The notes under the pieces are model-generated. The model was not told the origin of the DNA. It worked only from the letters and a program-made list of their open reading frames with translations, and did not search any database. The position numbers and the translations under genes are program-made. A stretch of 48,000 bases of DNA from Mesostigma viride (taxonomy: Eukaryota; Streptophyta; Mesostigmatophyceae; Mesostigmatales; Mesostigmataceae): positions 1,991,829 through 2,039,828 of the forward strand of contig RPFO01000256.1 in NCBI GenBank assembly GCA_009746045.1. The letters run 5' to 3'. How positions within the stretch are numbered: the first letter of the stretch is position 1; the number at the start of each line of letters is the position of its first letter. This document shows positions 42,036 to 48,000 of the stretch, piece by piece.

Positions 42036-43739
42036 ATGGCTCCCAAGAACAACAAGGGAAAGGCCCTTATGGGCGCGACTTCCTCGGAGGAGGAGTCGCC
42101 GTCGGTGACGAAGTACCAGTCGTCTTCGTCGTCCCCGATGTCCGATGACTCGGGGACGTCGGATTCGATTTTGGCGAGTATGCGCCAGGATTTCGAGGAC
42201 CGGTATTCGCAGGATCCCATGCATCCGGAGGATGCGGCGATGGAGGCGGCGGACCCAACGTACCGTGACGTTGTGGAGAATGTCGTGGTGCGCGTTCCCC
42301 TGATGCGTAGGGAGCGGGGGTCGACTCCAGTGGTGCGTCCGAGGGGACCACCATATGCACCACGCGGTGCGGGGGCGGGGCCCGAGTCGGAGGAGCAGGA
42401 GAGGGGAGTCCGGCAGCGTGTCGGAAACCAGCTCGCTGGGTTTGTTCGGCCTGCAGCCATCGTCGGCTGACGAGGCGCGCAGTGCGCAGGTGGCAGCGGA
42501 TGCTGCAATGGCGCAGAGCCTGCAGGAGCAGGAGTCCGCGGAAGAGCGGAGGTTGGCTGTGCGCGCACGTGAGCGCGCCCAACAAATGGAGGACGCTGCT
42601 CAGGTCCGCGCGGCATTGATGAGGAGGTCAGCGTCGCCGACCCACGACGTGGTGAGGAGGGCGGACCTGGCGTGTTTCCAGCGCCTTCGACGGTCCGCAA
42701 CGATCCCGAGGGAGATTGATGGGGTGCTGCAGGAGTCGGAGTATTCTTTGACGGGTCCGTCGGCGTCCGAAGCGGACGACCTGGTGGAGATGACGCCGGC
42801 TATGCAGGCGCGAGAGAAGGAGGCGCAGAGGAGGCTCGCGGTCTTCAAGGCGGAGCGGGAGAAGAAGCAGCGGAGGAGGAACGTGATCGCGCAGAGGAAG
42901 CTGCGCGAGCAGCAGGAGCGTGACAGGGCGGAGGCGCTCGCGGCCAGGATTCGGGTGAAGATGTCTCACACCAAGGTGAGGTGTGAGCGTCTCACCCGCG
43001 ACCTGAAGAGCTGGAAATACCGGAAGGTCGCGGAGATAGCACCTTGCAGGGGCCGGCTCGTCGGGAAGCCGAGGAGCGCTACCGCAGGAAGCTGGCCGCC
43101 TGGGAGGCAAGCGTAGGTCGCCTGGAGAGGCGTATGCTGAAGCAGCGACGCCGTATGTCGAAGAACATCAAGAAGGCTGCTGTGAGGGGATGCATGGGGG
43201 AGGCGGTAAGAGCTGAATTTGGTTTGATGCCGGATGAACGCATTTCTACCGAGCAACTGTACCATTTTTGTCGCAGCCAACGCATACCATTCAAACCGAG
43301 ACGGCACAGCGGCAAGGACCAGGGTGACGCACCGGGGCGAACCCGGTCCAGCGACCTTGTCGCACCGGGAGGACATCCGGAGGCAACTCCAACTGGCCCA
43401 GCAGATGCTGGACGAGGGGCGGGAGCTCACCCCGGCGAGCATGGCCGCCTAGCAGACACGGTGGCGAGGCTGGTGGCCTCGCTGAAGCCAGCAAAACGAA
43501 GGGCACCGGAGGAGGCGTGCCAGCCACAGCAAAAACGCAGGAGGGACGAGAGGGACGAGGGGGAGGATGACGGGGAGAGGGGGGGCAACCAGGGCGGGGG
43601 TGGACACGGCACCCAGGAGTCTGCACCAACACGGCACGAGGGCGGGGAGCGGCAGCAGCAGCAGCAGCAGCAACACAACAGCAGCAGCAGCAGCAGCCAC
43701 AACCAGCAGGAACGACCACAACCTCCAATATGGCCTTGA
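42036..43739 (+). pseudogene. Coiled-coil ORF upstream of Gag, frame-broken
   Basis: The parts are 42036-42470, about 42420-43075 (next frame) and 43044-43739. The N-terminus is Ser/Glu-rich (SSEEESPSVTKYQSSSSSP). The middle is Arg/Glu/Ala-rich helix (REKEAQRRLAVFKAEREKKQ). The third part starts REAEERYRRKLAAWEASVG and ends in Gln and Ser runs. Its TGA overlaps the ATG of the Gag ORF (43730-43739), which ties the two together. Function unknown, perhaps a Gag extension. Confidence 0.45.
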
Positions 43740-44700
43740 ACAGGCCCAGGTTTGATCCAAAAAAGAAAGAGGACAAGCTAGTGTTTCCGGGTTTGCCAGA
43801 GGGCCACACCCAGGACGAAGCTAGGGAGTGGTTGTTTAAGTTGTCACATGCATATGCTAGCGACAATGTCCGTGATTGGTTTGCCTCTCTACGTGCGTCC
43901 ACACCCATCCATCAATCTGCCAAGCCTATCCAGCAGTTGGTACAATTGTACCAAAAGCGTGCCAGCAGCGGGGTAGACGTGGCAGAAAATGTGTTGTGGG
44001 CGCAGTTCATGGTTGATCTTAGGGCACTTGTTACCACGGGGGAGCACTTAGAAGTGCTTAAGGGCTTCCAGTGGATAGAGGCCTATAAGGTCAATAAGCG
44101 TGACTATGTGAGTGACAACAAAAAATATGTCATGTACATAGAGGGGATGAGGAGCTGAAGAAGCTCAATGCCAAGTACCTAGTACACCTATGGCTACAAA
44201 AGGCAGAACTGGACCCACCACCCTGTCAGTAATCCTGGCAGGTCTGAAGGATAAGTGGGAGGACTTCAGGAAGGCAATGGCCTATGTGCAGCAATGCCTA
44301 GAGCCGTTTGCTGCTGCAGCCAAGGAGGAAAGGTGAAGCAGGTAAAGGGGGAGGAAGCCTCAGGTACGGGGCTCTCCAAGAAGCAGATGCAGTCGCTGGT
44401 AGCCCAGGTAAAGGCGGTAATGGGGGGGATAAAAACAAAAACAACAAAAGTGGGGGAGGTGGAAACAAGGGGGGGGAAAGAACAATAACAATAAAAACAG
44501 AAAACAAAGTGGGGGAGCTAGCAAGCCAGGGGGTGCTAAGCCAGCAGGGGGGGACAAGAGGTTGCCTCATGACCCCACCAAGCATTGCACTAGGTGCCTT
44601 TGTAAGGGGCACCTAAAAGATGACTGCTGGAAAGGCAAACCCGACTATGGTTCTGACGTTGATGTTTGTCCTGGATGCTGGAAAACACGTCACCCCATTG
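43730..44700 (+). pseudogene. Gag with CCHC zinc knuckle, frame-broken
   Basis: A clean Gag-like start (LVFPGLPEGHTQDEAREWLF; 43730-44158) is interrupted near 44145. It resumes in other frames (AGLKDKWEDFRKAMAYVQQC near 44237-44300; LSKKQMQSLVAQVKAVMGG near 44365-44425). Then comes a Lys/Asn/Gly-rich stretch and a perfect knuckle C-x2-C-x4-H-x4-C (CTRCLCKGHLKDDC, 44586-44627). Several breaks coincide with G or A runs. The knuckle packages element RNA. Confidence 0.6.
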
Positions 44701-44936
44701 CAGCAGGAGCGCGCTGCACGGCACCCAGGCACAACAAGACACGCCAGGGCGCTACAACCGCGCGGGGGCGGCAGACCAGGGGACACCTGTAAGCTACCCT
44801 CACCATTTTTCACAAATGGTTTCCTGTTACCTTCTGTCTGCCAAGTGTTGCCTGAGTGTGATGATGTGGATTGGGAAGTGGCATATGACATGACACTGTC
44901 ACACATGATGCGTGACCCCACCATAGCTCCCTTAGT

Positions 44937-46889
44937 GCAGCAGCAGAAAAGGTAATCACGTATGGTGCTCTAGCAGAGCAACTGCACAAGGTTATGGGCC
45001 ATGAGGCTGTGGCTGAAAGGCTAGCCAATAAAATACAAGGCCATGATCTGGAACAGATGTGCAGGCACGTACGTAAGCACTGTGAGCAATGTCAGCTATA
45101 TGCTCCTAAGCCCAGAAAATGGCATGTGGCCACACCACCACTGGCTAGAGGCAAACTGGTTGGGGATGTTATACACGTGGTGAAGGACACGGTATACTAC
45201 CTAGTCATAAAGGATGCCTGGTCAAGGTTTGTGGTAGTGGAGCCCCTGCCTGGGATGGATAAAGAGCAGCTGCACAGAGCTTTACAGATAGCCTTGGCAC
45301 GTTTTCACCCCATTGAAAAAGTAATGCTGGATCAGCAGTTTCTCTGCATCCAGGACAGGAATGACCTGCCCAAGATAGAAGTGTCTGGGGCTCAAGATCA
45401 TGAACGTCAGGGGTTGGTAGAACGTACCATGAGAGCCATCAGGGATGTGATAAGAAAAATGCCATCCAGGTTGGCTGACTCTGGTAGCTATGCTGACAGG
45501 GCATCTTGGGCAGCAGGGGTGACTACCCAGCTAAACGCCAAACCAATAATGTCCTCACCTTTTGGGGAAATCACCCCAACTGGCCTTCAGTCAGGCAGCT
45601 ATGCTTCAGAGGTACACACTCACTACAACACACAAAGGCAGCACTTAGCCAAGTTGCTGGCAAAGAAAGACAAAAATAATGCCAGGCCTGTGTTTGAAGT
45701 GGGGGACCATGTGTTGTTTTTCAGAGAGGGTGACAGAGGAAGAGCACACTCTGCCAGATGGCACGGTCCAGCTGTAGTCACCAAAATTCATGAAGAAGGG
45801 ACTGCAGTCACTATACAACATGACAGAGAGCGTGTGGTCAGCAAGCATAGACTCAAGCTTTATTACCCACCACTGGCAGACGTGTCAGGGGTAGAATTCT
45901 TGGACATGGATTCAGAGCAGGAGTCTGGTGGATTGATCTCACCCAATGAATTGGCTAAGGACGTCATTGATGCAAGCACTAGTACCACAGTAGAAGCTCC
46001 TGTGTTCCTCAGTAGTGCAGCCCCACTACAACCCAATAGTCCACCTGGGCAGGAGGACGGTGCACAGGGTGAGCAGCAGGTAGCACCTCCCTCACACCTG
46101 GAGGAGTCACAAAATAGAGCAGATCCTGTCGTTCCCAGGAAGTCATTTGCTGAGATTCTTAAGGCCTTGCACAAGGCACACAACACTAAAGCAGTTGTGG
46201 CAACAGGTACAGCACAGGTCAATGCTGTAGGGGATGCAGGTCAAGATCCTAGTATTTTGGCTGTAGACACCCAAGCACAGGTGAGTATCATCAGTGCAGA
46301 AGCTGTATCTGGTCTGAAAATGAAGGCCTCACCATGGGCTAGAGTGTCAGATTTTTCAGGCAAAACCAAAATGCAGGTCAAAGGTCAGGTGAGCATTCAA
46401 ATCTTGGGTATGCCCACTCCATTTCAGGTGGTTGAGGGCTACTCAGGGAATGCCCTGTTAGGGGAACCTTTTGTATCTTACCCTGGTGTTGTCATCTCAG
46501 CTGGGAGGTTGAGTGTGGCAGGGGTAGGACAGGTGCCTCTAGATCATTTTAAAATCCCTTTGAGCCAGATTAGCACTGGGTTGGATGCTGCCATCAATGC
46601 AGTTAAGCCCAAGTACCTCCCAGGTCAGGAACCGTGTGTGGAGGACCTCATACACTCTCAAAAGCTACACCCTTCAGCGTTTGGGCTTGGTAGATGGGAT
46701 GTTGCATCCATGTCTCCCCTGTCCTATGATGATATTGTACGGGACTGCCAGACGCAGATTGGGTTTCTTAAGTGGCTTGAGGCTTTTACCAAAGCCAGGG
46801 AGGAGTGGGTTGTTCCAGATGCACGTAGTCCCACACACACACCACCTGTGACTCCTCTTGATGCTATGCCAGCTGGGCCAAGAAGCTAA
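44937..46889 (+). CDS. Integrase followed by retropepsin-like protease
   Basis: The frame is open from about 44937 (ATG at 44994; normally part of a polyprotein). Residues are counted from that ATG. The H2C2 zinc site starts just before it (H-x4-H in LHKVMGHE; C30-x2-C33). The DDE core is D58, D113 (in MLDQQF, in place of the usual S/T-D-N-G) and E143 (HERQGLVER). A GPY/F-like module (about 235-290: FEVGDHVLFF, ARWHGPAVVTKI) follows, as in Gypsy integrases. After a Pro/Ser/Glu linker a retropepsin-like domain starts near residue 420: AVDTQAQVSII (DTQ for DTG), a flap-like VKGQVSIQILG, and ALLGEPFV for the ILG motif. The protease Gly change may weaken activity. Ends at TAA 46887-46889. Confidence 0.75.
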   Translation, partial: AAAEKVITYGALAEQLHKVMGHEAVAERLANKIQGHDLEQMCRHVRKHCEQCQLYAPKPRKWHVATPPLARGKLVGDVIHVVKDTVYYLVIKDAWSRFVVVEPLPGMDKEQLHRALQIALARFHPIEKVMLDQQFLCIQDRNDLPKIEVSGAQDHERQGLVERTMRAIRDVIRKMPSRLADSGSYADRASWAAGVTTQLNAKPIMSSPFGEITPTGLQSGSYASEVHTHYNTQRQHLAKLLAKKDKNNARPVFEVGDHVLFFREGDRGRAHSARWHGPAVVTKIHEEGTAVTIQHDRERVVSKHRLKLYYPPLADVSGVEFLDMDSEQESGGLISPNELAKDVIDASTSTTVEAPVFLSSAAPLQPNSPPGQEDGAQGEQQVAPPSHLEESQNRADPVVPRKSFAEILKALHKAHNTKAVVATGTAQVNAVGDAGQDPSILAVDTQAQVSIISAEAVSGLKMKASPWARVSDFSGKTKMQVKGQVSIQILGMPTPFQVVEGYSGNALLGEPFVSYPGVVISAGRLSVAGVGQVPLDHFKIPLSQISTGLDAAINAVKPKYLPGQEPCVEDLIHSQKLHPSAFGLGRWDVASMSPLSYDDIVRDCQTQIGFLKWLEAFTKAREEWVVPDARSPTHTPPVTPLDAMPAGPRS

Positions 46890-48000
46890 GGTTAAAGTTT
46901 GTGTGCAAGCATAAACCTCAGGCTGATGGGGGACCACCCATTTTCCATGCTAGGCCATGTGTTACTGAGTTCAGGGGCTCTACAGAGCTGACAGAGGCTG
47001 AGCTTTATACTCCTGGTATTCAGCAAACGTCTCTCAAGGTGTTGCTTTCCTTGTTTTTGCATCAGCTTAATACAGGGAAGGATTATGTGTGTAAAGCCAC
47101 AGATATCAAAAGAGCCTTTCTAAAGGGGGACCCTGCCATAGCACAGCAGGTCTGGAGAGGTCAGGTATACGTGGTGAATACTCCTAAGGTGTGGCACAGG
47201 GATATTGTTCAACCCTTGTTGAGGCCAAACCTGGGGGTTGAAGGGTTGCAGTCAGCTCCAAAAATTTTTAGGCTGTCTGCACAGGAGGTATTCATGAAGC
47301 TAGGGGCCACCTATGATGACATTGACCCTTGCCTGTTTGTCATCCCACACCCTGATGGAATGATGATGTTTGTCTGGCATGGGGATGATCAGTTAATCTC
47401 AGGTCCTAGAGCTGCAGTGGATGCTTTCATAGCTCAGGTGTCTGCCAGTTTTGAGATTGGCAAGCAGCTAGAGCTGGGCAAGGAGCCAGTCAAGTTCTGT
47501 GGCATGATGCTTGAGTTGCTGCAGCAGCAGGGCAGCTGGGTTTGTTCCATGCAGGCCTCTGCTGAATACATTAAGTCTTGTCTGGATGTCCTGCCTGTTC
47601 ACATCACCCCTGACATGTGCCCTACCATTAGAGGCAAGCTTGGTTGGCTATGTGCTACATGTGCACCCCACCTGGCTTTTGTGAGCAGGGTAGATGATGA
47701 GGTACTACAGGAGGTAGGAGCACGGGCAATCAAGCAGTTGTTGCATGATGGTCCACCTTTGATGCTTCACTCACTGGACCTGTTTACTCCCATTCACATC
47801 ACGTGCATGATGGATAGTTCAATGGAGTCCAGGGTAGTTACCAAGGTTCAAGCCAGAGAGGCTGGATTGTTTTTCCTGCATAACCAAGGTGGGAAGAAGT
47901 CACTAGTCTCCTGGTTCAGTAGATTGCACAAGAGGAAAGCTGTGAGTAGCAATGTAGCTGAATGCAGGGCTGTGGTATCTTCTGTCTTGCATGCAAGGTA
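46877..48000 (+). CDS. Copia-type reverse transcriptase and RNase H, partial
   Basis: Open in the -1 frame relative to the integrase-protease ORF, overlapping its end by 13 bases and running off the window. RT motifs: ATDIKRAFLKGD (first catalytic Asp), QSAPKIFRLSAQEVFMKLGA in place of the YGLKQAPR block, and FVWHGDDQLISG for the Y-V-D-D box (GDD near 47382-47390). RNase H begins near 47800: MMDSS (first Asp), SWFSRLHKRKAVSSNVAE (the S-x-x-E block). No stops are seen for 1.1 kb, unlike gag. Confidence 0.75.

Larger units (their letters stand above)
42036..48000 (+). mobile_element. Degraded Copia-like LTR retrotransposon, right end outside window
   Basis: In order: a coiled-coil ORF, a Gag with zinc knuckle, integrase, aspartic protease, reverse transcriptase and start of RNase H, all on the plus strand. 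The Gag half is heavily frameshifted, while integrase-protease and RT frames are each long and clean. RT and RNase H are Copia-type. Domain order is not the classical Copia order (see findings). Confidence 0.75.

Overview
This window is eukaryotic nuclear DNA, most likely from a unicellular alga; the lineage cannot be fixed from the sequence alone. The reasons are a multi-exon gene whose GT-AG introns keep the reading frame, LINE ORF1-type and Copia-type retroelements, several families of cut-and-paste transposon remnants, a long satellite array, and a compact intronless island that looks like large-DNA-virus sequence. No tRNA, rRNA, CRISPR array or bacterial operon was recognised.

Layout. 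1-7.5 kb: a 0.9 kb (GGGT)n array beside an inverted satellite fragment, a short inverted minisatellite pair, a broken gene of unknown function (3.4-4.2 kb), then a 3 kb satellite with a 522-bp higher-order unit. 7.5-11.6 kb: retroelement debris, including a 5'-truncated LINE ORF1 copy whose 3' UTR was split by a 1.7 kb TIR element at TTAG. 12.3-23.9 kb: one minus-strand gene of about nine exons (model 1,131 aa) with a SAP-like motif and a C-terminal ParA-type ATPase; most of its introns are filled with tandem repeats. 24.16-24.89 kb: a MITE with TA target duplication and a 92-bp perfect internal foldback. 24.9-28.3 kb: closely packed intronless plus-strand ORFs (a small protein, a DUF5760-like protein, a RING/TRAF zinc-finger protein and an unknown protein), interpreted as an endogenous fragment of a giant virus. 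28.4-41.6 kb: a retroposon graveyard with two elements that carry only an L1 ORF1-like gene (one intact, one broken), repeated 3' ends with a short hairpin plus TTAA or CCAT tails, two 1,689-bp copies of a piggyBac-like non-autonomous element with TTAA duplications, and a small TIR element inside a GTTGGT microsatellite. 42-48 kb: a degraded Copia-like LTR retrotransposon running off the window end, with the unusual order gag - integrase - protease - RT - RNase H.

How it fits together. The host appears to have one real cellular gene here, the spliced SAP/ParA gene; almost everything else is mobile or viral. The mobile layers can be ordered: LINE-type copies are cut by TTAG- and TTAA-targeting DNA elements, and microsatellites often start exactly at retroposon 3' tails. 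Exon boundaries, domain names and the viral origin are readings by eye, with no database search, and confidences reflect that.
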